Positions 26,084 to 34,913 of a DNA stretch of 64,000 nt are shown in pieces. The translations under genes and the position numbers were made by a program. Source of the stretch: DASXTW01 sp036505215 (lineage in GTDB: Bacteria; Actinomycetota; UBA4738); assembly GCA_036505215.1 (NCBI GenBank), contig DASXTW010000046.1:1-64000 (forward strand), read 5' to 3'. How positions within the stretch are numbered: position 1 is the first letter of the stretch; every line of letters begins with the position of its first letter. The notes below the pieces were generated by a model, which ran no database searches, had not been told where the DNA came from, and saw only the letters and a list, made by a program, of their open reading frames with translations.

Positions 26084-27124
26084 TCAGGGCTGAGCCTGGT
26101 CTTCGTTTCGTGTGCGGGCGATCACCTTCGCGAATCCCCGATGGGCGGTCTTCCCCAACTTGCCGACCGCCCGCAGCATCAGGCCGGCCAGCGCGACAGG
26201 TGCCGGAGTCAGGGTCGGCTGCAGGGATCGCCACTCCGGTTCGGGAAGCGGTTCCTCTGCGATCTCGGGCTCGGGCTCGAAGACCGCGTAGGCCACCGCC
26301 GCAAGGACGATCATGCCCAGGGGAAGAAGCAGCCACACGAACCGCGGAAGCTGCGGAACGGTGAGCGCCACCGGCTGGGTCTGGGTAGCGGAGCCGGCCG
26401 AGCCCCTCTTGGGTGCGGGCGACCCGGCCCCGTAGTAGATCTGCCTGGAGGTGATCGTGCGATCCTGCGGCCCGAAGTACACGGTGCCACCGCCGTAGTA
26501 ACTCGGCGGGAAATACGACGGAACATCGTACGGATCCGGGCCGAGATCGCGTCCCGAACCTCCGGACCCACCGGAGCCGCCCGAGCCGCCACCGCCTCCA
26601 TCACCACCGCCGCCGCCACCGCCACCGCCGCCACCGCCAGGGGGAGGTGGGGGTGGCGGCTTCTCCTCCGAGAAGAACTTCGCGATCCCCGAGTACCCCG
26701 AGTCCGTGACGAGGACGGGGACCACCAGGACCTGATAGCTCCCACTCGGGCTGGAAACGCTCACCGCCTCCGACATACTGACCACCTGAGTCGATGACTT
26801 CAGGAGCTCCCCTCCCTTGTAGAGGTAGAGATCGAAATTGTCCGTAGAGCTCTTCCAGCCGATGGAGATCGAGGTGCTCCCCGTGTGGTCGTCCCAGTAC
26901 CCGGAAGAGACGGCCACCGTGAGGTCGAAGTAGTCGCACTTCTCGTGGTCGCACAGGCCCGGCGCGGGCACGGCGCCGAGGGCGAAGTATTTCCCGGCCC
27001 AACCGTCGCTCGGGTCGGAAGGTCCGATGCTTCCCGACGAGGGAGAAGCGGCATAGCCGACGCCCGCCATCCCGAGGATCACCGCCGCCACCGCGGCCGT
27101 GACGAGGGTTCGAGGTGCGTTCAT
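26084..27124 (-). CDS. Exported protein with poly-Gly linker and C-terminal membrane anchor
   Basis: A 346-residue surface protein. A signal peptide occupies about 1-25 (ends near YAA). An N-terminal domain of about 130 residues resembles the PPC (pre-peptidase C-terminal) beta-sandwich (SSTDNFDLYLYKGG). Then come a run of Pro and a long Gly/Ser tract (about 165-195), a Tyr/Pro-rich stretch, a membrane segment at about 273-293 and a basic cytoplasmic tail. Start ATG at 27124 (MNAPRTLV) is preferred to 27148 because it gives a clean signal peptide. The Gly tract suggests a flexible spacer through the wall. No enzyme motif seen. Confidence 0.65.
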   Translation of the reverse strand: MNAPRTLVTAAVAAVILGMAGVGYAASPSSGSIGPSDPSDGWAGKYFALGAVPAPGLCDHEKCDYFDLTVAVSSGYWDDHTGSTSISIGWKSSTDNFDLYLYKGGELLKSSTQVVSMSEAVSVSSPSGSYQVLVVPVLVTDSGYSGIAKFFSEEKPPPPPPPGGGGGGGGGGGGDGGGGGSGGSGGSGGSGRDLGPDPYDVPSYFPPSYYGGGTVYFGPQDRTITSRQIYYGAGSPAPKRGSAGSATQTQPVALTVPQLPRFVWLLLPLGMIVLAAVAYAVFEPEPEIAEEPLPEPEWRSLQPTLTPAPVALAGLMLRAVGKLGKTAHRGFAKVIARTRNEDQAQP

Positions 27125-27194
27125 CCGGCGCCCCCTGGCGTCGCCCATCCCGGGTCGCGGGCCGCCCGTTTACACTTGCCTTGGTGAGTGGATA

Positions 27195-27224
27195 ATTATA
27201 ACTAGTCCTCTCGCTACCATACAA
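27195..27224 (-). promoter_or_regulatory. Promoter for the 27124 gene
   Basis: On the minus strand TTGTAT (27219-27224) is followed after 18 bases by a perfect TATAAT (27195-27200). This is an A/T island in GC-rich DNA. On the plus strand the same island offers TTGCCT (27176-27181) and TATAAC (27197-27202), so it may serve both directions. Confidence 0.55.
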
Positions 27225-27376
27225 ATCCCCTCCCGTTGGCGGGGGCAAACGCGGAAGGTATGAATGCGGCGAAAAACCGGAGCTCGGCGGGCATGAACGG
27301 GCTCGGGGCCGGTGCGAGCAGACGCTCCAATCGCTTCGTTTGCCGGCGATCCCCTGAGGGAAACGACTTCGTCGGG

Positions 27377-28021
27377 ATGCGCCGCCTCCTCAGGCCGGCC
27401 CCGCTTCTTGCCCTCGTCGCCCTCCTCGCTGGGGGCTGCGGGCAGATCGGGGCGGCTCGAACCCACGCGGGAGCCTCCAAGCCGGGGCGGTTGGTTGCCC
27501 CCCAGAAGCCGTCGCCATCGATCCGCCTGAACGGGGAGAACGACGGGCCGCTCCCCTCCGTGGAATACGTGGTCTTCCGGAGCAAGAAGGTCATGAGGAT
27601 CACCAAGGGAAAGAACCCCCTGCGGACGTGCCCGGTGCACGGGAGGGGGTTCTTCTCGCGAGACTTCGGTGCTCCTCGATACGCCGGCGGGTATCACCCG
27701 CATGCCGGCAACGACATCTTCGCCGATAGGGATACTCCGATCGTGGCCCCCTTCGACGGCGTCGTGGTGGCCACACCGAATGCATTGGGAGGCCAGGCCG
27801 TGAAGCTCTACGGCGCCCCGGGGTACGTGTACAACGCACACCTGAGCGCGTACGGGAAGCTCGGAGCTGTCAGGGCAGGCGAGGTCATCGGGTTCGTGGG
27901 GAACACCGGAGACGCCCTGGGCGGGCCCCCCCATGATCACTTCGAGTTCCATCCGAGGAACGGACCGGCCGTGGATCCCTACCCTTACCTCCTGGCCGCC
28001 TGCGCTGCGGCCAGGCATTGA
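27377..28021 (+). CDS. M23-family peptidase lipoprotein
   Basis: A 214-residue LytM-type zinc endopeptidase or its catalytically poor relative, acting on peptidoglycan cross-bridges outside the membrane. The lipobox LAGGC lies near residue 21. The M23 motifs are seen as HPHAGNDIF (His and Asp ligands) and HDHFEFH (HxH). Start ATG at 27377 is chosen because it gives a standard lipoprotein signal, while the longer form has a 47-residue polar leader. The leader 27202-27376 has no gene and no recognised riboswitch. Confidence 0.82.
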   Translation: MRRLLRPAPLLALVALLAGGCGQIGAARTHAGASKPGRLVAPQKPSPSIRLNGENDGPLPSVEYVVFRSKKVMRITKGKNPLRTCPVHGRGFFSRDFGAPRYAGGYHPHAGNDIFADRDTPIVAPFDGVVVATPNALGGQAVKLYGAPGYVYNAHLSAYGKLGAVRAGEVIGFVGNTGDALGGPPHDHFEFHPRNGPAVDPYPYLLAACAAARH

Positions 28022-28093
28022 GGCCTCAGGGGTGCACGCGCGGAGTTGAGGGAATGCTCTAGGGGCGAATCGGCTACGACAGGAGGTGGCTGG

Positions 28094-28336
28094 ATGGACG
28101 AGCAGCGCTATCGAGAGCTCATCCACAAACGGGACACCAGCGGCCTGACCGCCCGGGAGGCCGACGAGCTCGGCAAGATGCTCGCCGAACGCGACGGCCG
28201 CCCGTACAGCGGCGCGTCCGGGCGGGACCATCCCGAGGCACAGACCGAGGAGCCCTACAGCGAGGCGGAAGTGAAGGAACTCAAGCAGCACCCGGACGTC
28301 CGGGAGGCTCCCGAGGAGTCCGAGCAGGCGAGCTGA
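28094..28336 (+). CDS. Small acidic hydrophilic protein
   Basis: An 80-residue protein, highly charged and without hydrophobic segments, with helical repeats of Glu/Asp and Arg/Lys (TAREADELGKMLAERDGR). Unknown function. AGGAGG at 28081-28086 stands 7 bases before the ATG, and the composition fits a real gene. Similar small acidic proteins are often stress-induced, but nothing here shows that. Confidence 0.55.
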   Translation: MDEQRYRELIHKRDTSGLTAREADELGKMLAERDGRPYSGASGRDHPEAQTEEPYSEAEVKELKQHPDVREAPEESEQAS

Positions 28337-28411
28337 ATCTCACGAAGACCTGACCCCTTCCCGCGAGGATAGAACCGGGCGACCCCTCGCCCGTACTACC
28401 GAAGGAGAGTG

Positions 28412-29845
28412 ATGGGCCGCTCGACCACCGAACCTCGGCTGCTGTCGAACCGTTACTGGATCGAGGACTTCCTCGGTCAGGGCGGGATGGCTCGGGTCCA
28501 TCGCGGCACCGATCTCGTGCTCGATCGAACGGTCGCCGTGAAGATCCTCGGCGATCCCATGGTTCGGGATCCGCAGGCGGTGAGGCGCTTCCGCCGGGAA
28601 GCCCAGGCCGCAGCTGGGCTCAGCCATCCCGGGATCGTCGCCGTGTACGACACCGGCTCCGACGACGGCGTCCATTACATCGTGATGGAGTACGTGACCG
28701 GCCGGACGCTCGCCGGCGTACTGCAGGAAGGCGGGGCGCTCGAGGCCGAGCGGGCCCTCGGTATCGCCTCGGCCGTCGCGGCTGCCCTGGCCCACGCCCA
28801 CGACAAGGGGATCGTCCACCGAGACGTCAAGCCCGGGAACATCATGATCACGCCCTCAGGCGAGGTGAAGGTCATGGACTTCGGCATCGCCAGAGCGGCG
28901 AGCTCGGACACCCTGACCCAGACGGCCTCCGTACTCGGGACCGCGACCTACTTCGCGCCGGAGCAGGCCCGGGGGGAGCACGTGGACGCTCGTTCCGACC
29001 TCTACGCGCTCGGGGTGGTCCTGTACGAAATGCTCACCGGCCGTCCACCCTTCGCCGCGGACTCCCCGGTCGCCGTGGCCTATCAGCATGTTCGTGAGGA
29101 GCCCACCCCTCCATCGCGGCTGAACCCGGCAATCGGTTCCGCCGTCGAGGCCATCGTGTTGAAGGCGATGGCGAAGGATCGCGCCGTTCGGTATCAGACG
29201 GCGGAGGAACTGGCTCGGGACCTGCAGCGTGTCCGGGGCGGTGGGTCCGCTGCGACCGGCGCGCAGTCCGCTCCTGCACCCGCGACGCAGCCGGTCACCG
29301 TCGACGGGACGGCAGTGCTTCCCGCGGGCCCCGCTTCGTCGCTTCGCCGCCCCGCGAGAGGACCTCGGTGGGCGCCCTGGGTGATTGCCCTGGCCGTACT
29401 CGTGGCCGTCGCACTCGTGGCGACCCTGATCGTGGCCGGTCTGGCCCGCCGGCCGGCCGGAGGACTCGGGCCGACCTCGCCGACCGCCACCGCTCCCAAC
29501 ACAGGACCGACCCCGACCTCCCCCAGTCCCATCGGCCCAGTATCGGTTCAGGGCGCCCTGGATCAGCTTGCCTTGATCCTGACCCAAGGTGTCTCCAGCG
29601 GAGCCCTGTCCAGACACGCGGCCAACGAAATCGGCAAGGACATCGAGGGAGCCCTGAAGGAGTATGAGGGTGGCGACCTGGAGAAGGCCCTCCAGAAGCT
29701 GGACGAGCTTCAGGGCAAGGTCGCAGAGCTGGAGGCCAAGGGGCAGATCGCACCCGACCGCGCCGAGCAGCTCAACCGGGGAATCTCAGACCTCCAAGCC
29801 GCCATGCGATCGGCTCCACCCTCGGATGAGGAAGGTGACGAGTAG
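28412..29845 (+). CDS. Transmembrane Ser/Thr protein kinase without PASTA domains
   Basis: A 477-residue PknB-type kinase. The cytoplasmic kinase domain (about 15-275) shows the glycine loop LGQGGMARVHRG, the ATP-binding Lys in VAVKIL, the catalytic loop HRDVKPGNIM, DFGIA and the APE-equivalent FAPEQA. A Pro/Ala-rich linker leads to one membrane segment at about 322-344. The outside part is a Thr/Pro-rich stretch and a helical domain of about 90 residues rich in Glu and Lys, unlike PASTA. Start ATG at 28412 has GAAGGAGAG immediately before it. It is the third kinase of this type in the window. Confidence 0.88.
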   Translation: MGRSTTEPRLLSNRYWIEDFLGQGGMARVHRGTDLVLDRTVAVKILGDPMVRDPQAVRRFRREAQAAAGLSHPGIVAVYDTGSDDGVHYIVMEYVTGRTLAGVLQEGGALEAERALGIASAVAAALAHAHDKGIVHRDVKPGNIMITPSGEVKVMDFGIARAASSDTLTQTASVLGTATYFAPEQARGEHVDARSDLYALGVVLYEMLTGRPPFAADSPVAVAYQHVREEPTPPSRLNPAIGSAVEAIVLKAMAKDRAVRYQTAEELARDLQRVRGGGSAATGAQSAPAPATQPVTVDGTAVLPAGPASSLRRPARGPRWAPWVIALAVLVAVALVATLIVAGLARRPAGGLGPTSPTATAPNTGPTPTSPSPIGPVSVQGALDQLALILTQGVSSGALSRHAANEIGKDIEGALKEYEGGDLEKALQKLDELQGKVAELEAKGQIAPDRAEQLNRGISDLQAAMRSAPPSDEEGDE

Positions 29846-29870
29846 GCCCGCTGGACGCGGGCGAACGGAC

Positions 29871-30302
29871 TCAGGTATCCCGGTACTTGACCAGCCGAAC
29901 AGTCGTCCCGGGGCGGGTGGGCGTTCCCCTGACGATCGAGAGCTCGTCCACCAGCGCCGCAACCAGGGGAAGGCCGAGCCCCCGGGACCGGCCGCTGAAT
30001 ACCAGTCCCTGAGCCGCGAAGACGCCTTGGTCTCGTATCTTGACCTCCGTGGGCCGCTGCGGGCCCCCGCTCCACGACACGATGAAGCTGTCACCATCGG
30101 CATGCTGAATCGCGTTCGCGCACACCTCGGAGACAGCCTGGACCAGGTCGTCCGTGTCGCGTCCGTAGAGAGCAGCGCCTTCGGCTCGCTCTCGGATGAA
30201 GCTGCGGACGTCCCCGAGCGAGATGGGTTCTGCTGCGAACGACCGCTTCGTCGCGGGCATCCTCGGGCTCGATCGGTCTGTGGTTTCCCGTGAGAGCGCC
30301 AT
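29871..30302 (-). CDS. RsbW-like anti-sigma factor/ATPase (HATPase_c)
   Basis: A 143-residue GHKL-type ATPase of the kind that binds sigma factors or phosphorylates anti-anti-sigma proteins. The N-box is seen as VSEVCANAIQHA (Glu, Asn and His), and the G-box region as KIRDQGVF followed by SGRSRGLGLPLVAALVDEL. No membrane segment. Start ATG at 30302. No anti-anti-sigma or cognate sigma gene is adjacent, so the partner is unknown. Convergent with the kinase gene. Confidence 0.8.
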   Translation of the reverse strand: MALSRETTDRSSPRMPATKRSFAAEPISLGDVRSFIRERAEGAALYGRDTDDLVQAVSEVCANAIQHADGDSFIVSWSGGPQRPTEVKIRDQGVFAAQGLVFSGRSRGLGLPLVAALVDELSIVRGTPTRPGTTVRLVKYRDT

Positions 30303-30510
30303 GGAAAAGGGCCTCCTACTCAGGTTTCCCGCTGTCCCCCCACCGAAACCCCCGTCCTTGGTCAAACCGGTGAGATGAGACCCCTGGACCTCGGGGCTTG
30401 GGCCATCCCATCTCGGCCTTGCGTCGTAAGAACCTTTCCTTGCTCTCTGCCGTAAACACAAGCGGAACCCGGGTCGTCGCCGAATCGTAGAGCGAGAATC
30501 GTCCGGTCCG

Positions 30511-33279
30511 GTGTGGAGGCGAGTGAGAGGGTCGACTGCGCAAGCGTCGGGCGGGCCGTCCGGAGATGGTCCGGTCAAGCGCGGCCTCCGCGGCCTGCGA
30601 GCTCGGCTGGCCGCGGTGGGAAGCGCGCCCTGGCTGAAGGCGCCGATCCTGCTCTTCCGGTTCCCGGGTCTGCTGCTGGCGATGGGAAGCGCCGTGCTGA
30701 TCCTGGCGGTGGCCAGCGCCGCCGGCCCGATGTTCCTGTCGTCCGCCGGGAACGCCACGCTTCAACGCACTCTCGCAGAGTCATGTCCATGGGACACGGG
30801 GTTGGAGATGCGAATTCCGGCCCCGCTCTCGGGAGTGGACTTCTTCTACTACGGCCTGGGCCCGCCACCCAGCGGCCCTGCCCCCGGTGCTGTGGCCGCT
30901 CTGCGCACTGCCGACTCGCAGGTCCGTAAGAGCTTCGGCCCCGTCTCAAGGACCCTTCCGGTTCGCTGGTACGTGGTGGGGTCCTCGGTCCAGGCCACCA
31001 AGCCGGGCTCCGGCCGGGGGTTCGGTTCGGTACGCCTGCTGACCAAGGATGCCGCGCTGAATCACATCGCGAAGGTGTCCTCGGCGGGCGGGGAAGGCGT
31101 CTGGGTCCCGGACACGGTCGCGAACGTTCTGCACGTGAAGGCTGGGGGCAGGATCACGCTCGAGGGATTCGGAACGCCTGTCAAGGCCAGGATCGCCGGC
31201 ATCTATCGGAATCTGAGCACCATGCCCCGAACTGAGTTCTGGTGCGGGCAGGAGCGCCTGATCTACTCCTACAGCGCCTTCGCCAGGAGGCCTCCCCCGC
31301 CATTGATCCTGGCCGATCGGGACACATTCCTGCGGATCGGGAACCGCCTGGGCGAGAAAGGCGCACTCGTGTACTGGAACGTCCCGATAAGGGCCCAGGG
31401 CTTGACGGTCACCCAGGCGCACCAGGCAGCGGCCGATATTCAAGCGATGGTCGACAAGCTGTTCCGCAGAGGCTTCGGATCTCAGATCCAGTTTGGACTC
31501 CCGTTCACTGCCGATCTGGCCTCGGCAACCGAGGATTCCATGCGGGGATCCGTCGAGACGGTCTCATTGGCCGGCCGCTTGGTGGCACTCATCGTCATCG
31601 GGGCCGCGGGGATCTATTGGGTCAGCCGGCGGAGGCTCGAGGTTGGGCTGCTCACGGCCAGGGGAGCGAGTCCATCGAGCTTGGGCGTGAAGGTCTTGCT
31701 CGAGGCGCTGCTGGTGGCGATCTTTGCCGGCGCCGCCGGGTGGCTCGTCGCTTTGTGGTTGGTACGGGGGCTCGGCCCCTCCCCGATGCTGGACGCGAAC
31801 GCGCCCACGTCCGCCCTCCATCAGGTCATCTGGACGGTGGCCGTCGCCCTGGTCCTGCTGGCGGTCATTGCAGCGCTCGCGGTACGCAAGGAGAGCGAGA
31901 TCACGGTATCCAGAGCCCGCCAGGCCCTCTCGCGAGCGCCGTGGGAGGTGCCGGTGCTGCTCTTGGCCGCAGCGTCGCTGTACGAGATCCTCAGCCGCAA
32001 GCCTCCTCACATCACCGACGTCCGAGTCCCTGTCAAGCCCGACGTGCTGATCCTTCTGTTTCCGATCCTCTTCATCACGGGTACGGCCGGAGTGGCCACC
32101 CGCGTTCTCCACCGGTTTCTTCCGGGGCTGCGCTCGGCCGGACGCGGATGGTCCCCGGCTCTGTACCTCAGCTCTCGAAGGCTCTCCTCCGCTCCGCAGG
32201 CCGCGCTGACCTTGCTCATGGTCGCTGCGCTCGCCATCGGCATCCTCGCCTACGCCGGGGCCCTCACCGCGTCACAGGCCGCTTCCGCCGACGCCAAGGC
32301 GGAGGTGTTCGTGGGCAGTGACGTGGCGGCGAACCTGGCCGTCTCTCGACCTCTGCCCGGCAGACTTCCTTTCCCCGCGACCAAGGTCACCCGGGTCACC
32401 ACGGGCGAGTTAATGGGCCTGCCGCACGGGACGAACGGTGTGGACGTGCTGGGCATTGAGCCGGCCACGTTCGCACGGGTGGCGTACTGGGACAGGACCT
32501 TCGCCGACTCGTCGTTGGAGGTACTGATCGAGGACCTCCAGTCGGCCCCCCGGCGGCCGCTTCCGGCGATCGCCGTTGGCGACGCCATCCGGCCGGAAGG
32601 GACGATCCAGGTCGGAACCAAGCAGGTCCCGTATCGGGTGGTGGGCGTCGCTCGTGACTTTCCCGGACTGCATGCCGACCAGCCGATGGTGGTCACCACG
32701 CGACAGGTCCTGCAGGACCGGGATCTGCACGGCATCGAGCAGCTGTGGGCGAAGGGCGACTCCGGCCCGATCCTGTCAACGTTGCAAGAGACCGGTTCGA
32801 TCATCGAGGGGAGCGAGGCGCTGGCGGCCGAGACAAGCCAGCTCCCCCAGTTCACGTCGCTGCGGTGGGGACTGGGCTTCTTGCAGGCGCTGGGGGTCCT
32901 GACCGGGCTCATCGCTCTGGGAGGGATCCTTCTCTATCTGGAGTCGCGGCAGCGGGCCCGCGAGATCTCCTACGCGCTGGCCCGCCGGATGGGACTCTCT
33001 CGACGCGACCATCGCCTTTCCGTGGCGTTCGAGCTGGCGGCCATGCTGGCGGTTGGGGTCGTGCTCGGGGTGGCGCTGGCGTGGCTCGCCGCCCGGCTCG
33101 TGTACGGCAAGCTGGATCCCATGCCGCTGCTTCCTCCTTCCCCCCTGTTCCGCTCCCCCTCTTTCCTGATCGGGCTGACGGCGCTGTCCGCGCTGGCCGC
33201 CTCGTGGATCGGGGCTTGGCGAGTCCAGCGCACGGCAGAACGGGTCAACGTGGCGGAGGTGATGAGGGTTGCCGCCTGA
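30511..33279 (+). CDS. FtsX-like ABC transporter permease
   Basis: A 922-residue permease of the MacB/FtsX superfamily. N-terminal membrane segment (about 48-72), a large outside domain (about 75-340), three membrane segments (about 345-465), a further segment pair and second outside domain (about 495-780), and a final FtsX core with three segments (about 785-915). Such permeases act in lipid or lipoprotein transport or as mechanotransmission devices. Two ATPase genes follow without a gap. Start GTG at 30511 is the first in frame; a later start is possible. The 208-base gap before it shows no clear promoter. Confidence 0.82.
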   Translation: MWRRVRGSTAQASGGPSGDGPVKRGLRGLRARLAAVGSAPWLKAPILLFRFPGLLLAMGSAVLILAVASAAGPMFLSSAGNATLQRTLAESCPWDTGLEMRIPAPLSGVDFFYYGLGPPPSGPAPGAVAALRTADSQVRKSFGPVSRTLPVRWYVVGSSVQATKPGSGRGFGSVRLLTKDAALNHIAKVSSAGGEGVWVPDTVANVLHVKAGGRITLEGFGTPVKARIAGIYRNLSTMPRTEFWCGQERLIYSYSAFARRPPPPLILADRDTFLRIGNRLGEKGALVYWNVPIRAQGLTVTQAHQAAADIQAMVDKLFRRGFGSQIQFGLPFTADLASATEDSMRGSVETVSLAGRLVALIVIGAAGIYWVSRRRLEVGLLTARGASPSSLGVKVLLEALLVAIFAGAAGWLVALWLVRGLGPSPMLDANAPTSALHQVIWTVAVALVLLAVIAALAVRKESEITVSRARQALSRAPWEVPVLLLAAASLYEILSRKPPHITDVRVPVKPDVLILLFPILFITGTAGVATRVLHRFLPGLRSAGRGWSPALYLSSRRLSSAPQAALTLLMVAALAIGILAYAGALTASQAASADAKAEVFVGSDVAANLAVSRPLPGRLPFPATKVTRVTTGELMGLPHGTNGVDVLGIEPATFARVAYWDRTFADSSLEVLIEDLQSAPRRPLPAIAVGDAIRPEGTIQVGTKQVPYRVVGVARDFPGLHADQPMVVTTRQVLQDRDLHGIEQLWAKGDSGPILSTLQETGSIIEGSEALAAETSQLPQFTSLRWGLGFLQALGVLTGLIALGGILLYLESRQRAREISYALARRMGLSRRDHRLSVAFELAAMLAVGVVLGVALAWLAARLVYGKLDPMPLLPPSPLFRSPSFLIGLTALSALAASWIGAWRVQRTAERVNVAEVMRVAA

Positions 33280-34129
33280 GGGACCCCCCACGTCGTCCGG
33301 CGAGCCGGCCGTGTCCCGTTCCTCTGGCGTCTCCGGCTCCTGCTCGGGCCTGGTCAAGATCTATTGGAGTGCCACGGGCGAGGTCCACGCCCTGAAGGGG
33401 ATCGATGCCTCGTTCCCCTCGGGAGCGATCACCGCCGTGGTTGGACCGTCGGGATCGGGGAAGAGCTCGCTGCTCCGGATCCTGGCGTGCATCGACCGTC
33501 CCACGGCAGGGCAGGTTCGCGTGGGGGAGGTGGACGTCTCCGGCCTGAACGCGCGGAGACGCCGGGCCATCCGCCGGCGCCTGATCTCCTACATGTTCCA
33601 GCGGCCCTCCGACAACCTGGTGTCGTATCTGACCGCCATCGAGCAGCTCGAGACGACGGCCCGGCTGCGCGGAAGGAGCGGACGGCGGCGAGGTCACCAA
33701 CTGCTCGAGACGCTGGGCTTGGGCGGAAGAGAGCAACACCACCCCCACCAGCTCTCCGGCGGCGAGCAGCAGCTGGTGGCGCTGGCGTCCGCGGTGATGG
33801 GCGACCCCGCGTTGGTCGTGGCGGACGAGCCAACGGCCGAGCTGGACACCGCCTCCGGAGAGGTGTTGATGGAGATGGTGAAGGCGCTGGCGAATCAGGG
33901 CGCAAGCTTCGTCGTGGCCACCCACGACCCGGTGGTGATGAAGGTGGCCGACCGGATCTACTCGCTCCGCCACGGAGCCTTGGAGGCCGAGACCAGAGAG
34001 GATCGTGCGCTCTCGGTCATCGATGCGTTCGGCCGGATCCAGCTTCCTCCCACCGCGCTGAAGCTCTTCCCCGACCACCGGGCGGTCATCTCGGTCGATG
34101 ACGGAGAGGTGAGGATCACGCCGCCATGA
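33269..34129 (+). CDS. ABC transporter ATPase, partner of the FtsX-like permease
   Basis: A 286-residue ATPase of the LolD/MacB type: Walker A GPSGSGKSS, signature LSGGEQQ, Walker B LVVADEPTAELD. The TTG at 33269 overlaps the permease by 11 bases and follows GGAGGTGATGAGGG, so coupling is likely. The first 25 residues (Ser/Pro-rich) are outside the fold. A C-terminal extension of about 40 residues contains VISVDDGEVRITPP. Confidence 0.86.
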   Translation: MPPEGPPTSSGEPAVSRSSGVSGSCSGLVKIYWSATGEVHALKGIDASFPSGAITAVVGPSGSGKSSLLRILACIDRPTAGQVRVGEVDVSGLNARRRRAIRRRLISYMFQRPSDNLVSYLTAIEQLETTARLRGRSGRRRGHQLLETLGLGGREQHHPHQLSGGEQQLVALASAVMGDPALVVADEPTAELDTASGEVLMEMVKALANQGASFVVATHDPVVMKVADRIYSLRHGALEAETREDRALSVIDAFGRIQLPPTALKLFPDHRAVISVDDGEVRITPP

Positions 34130-34842
34130 CCGAGGTGAAGGAAGGAGCCGCGATGAACCGAGGGCCCTTGCTTCAGCCGCTGCTCGAGGTCCACGGTGTA
34201 TCGAAGTCGTTCAGACGAGGACCAGAGGAGGTGCACGCCCTTCGGGACGTCACGTTCTCTGTGGGAGCCGGCGAGATCACAACTCTCCTGGGGCCTTCCG
34301 GTTCCGGAAAGAGCACGCTGCTCGCGGTGCTGGCAGGGTGGGAGCGGCCGGACGCCGGCGCGGTCGTCTGGTGCGACGGCGGGCCGCCTCCGGCGGAGCG
34401 GCTGTGGTCCGACCTGGCCGTCCTGCCGCAGACGCTCGGGTTGCTCGAAGAGTTGTCGGTGCGCGAGAACGTCGAGCTGCCTCTACGGCTTCGTGGGGTG
34501 CGCGGTGGCGGACACGACAGAGTGGAAGGGTTCCTGCGCTACCTCGGGCTGGACCATCTGGCCGATCGGATGCCGTCCGAGGTCTCCATCGGGGAGCAGC
34601 AGCGAGCCGCCCTGGCCAGGGCGCTGCTGCTGGCTCCTCGCCTCTTCCTGGCCGACGAGCCCACCGGCCACCAGGACGAATCGTGGGCCAAGGTGGTGTT
34701 CAGGACGATCAAGCTGGCCGCCCGGAAGGGAACGGCCTGTCTGATCGCCACCCACAACCAGGAGGCGCTGGCGATCGCCGAGGTGAGCCTGTCGATCCGC
34801 GACGGCGCCGTCGGACGCGAAAAGGCCCGCCCGCAGCCCTGA
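34126..34842 (+). CDS. ABC transporter ATPase, second in the operon
   Basis: A 238-residue ATPase of the same family. Walker A GPSGSGKST and Walker B LFLADEPTGHQDE are standard, but the signature reads VSIGEQQ instead of LSGGQ and the Q-loop is PQTLGLLEE. The pair with the previous gene suggests an asymmetric ATPase with one weaker site. Starts in an ATGA overlap with the gene before. Confidence 0.85.
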   Translation: MTEVKEGAAMNRGPLLQPLLEVHGVSKSFRRGPEEVHALRDVTFSVGAGEITTLLGPSGSGKSTLLAVLAGWERPDAGAVVWCDGGPPPAERLWSDLAVLPQTLGLLEELSVRENVELPLRLRGVRGGGHDRVEGFLRYLGLDHLADRMPSEVSIGEQQRAALARALLLAPRLFLADEPTGHQDESWAKVVFRTIKLAARKGTACLIATHNQEALAIAEVSLSIRDGAVGREKARPQP

Positions 34843-34857
34843 GTGCGGGAAGCCTGA

Positions 34858-34869
34858 GCGTGCGCACGC
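34858..34869. repeat. 12-base palindrome
   Basis: GCGTGCGCACGC lies in the 71-base gap between the ABC operon and the dCTP deaminase gene. No function assigned. Confidence 0.35.
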
Positions 34870-34913
34870 AGCCGGTCGAGGGCTGCAAACGCTCTGAGGT
34901 GTGAGGCTGGCTT

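Noticed and set aside
27202..27376. Possible cyclic di-GMP or cyclic di-AMP riboswitch before the M23 gene (GGGGGCAAACG at about 27241)
   Set aside because: Only the GGCAAAC-like part fits. The following conserved GACGCAAAGCC of c-di-GMP-I and the GAACCCGACAGCU of c-di-AMP switches are missing.
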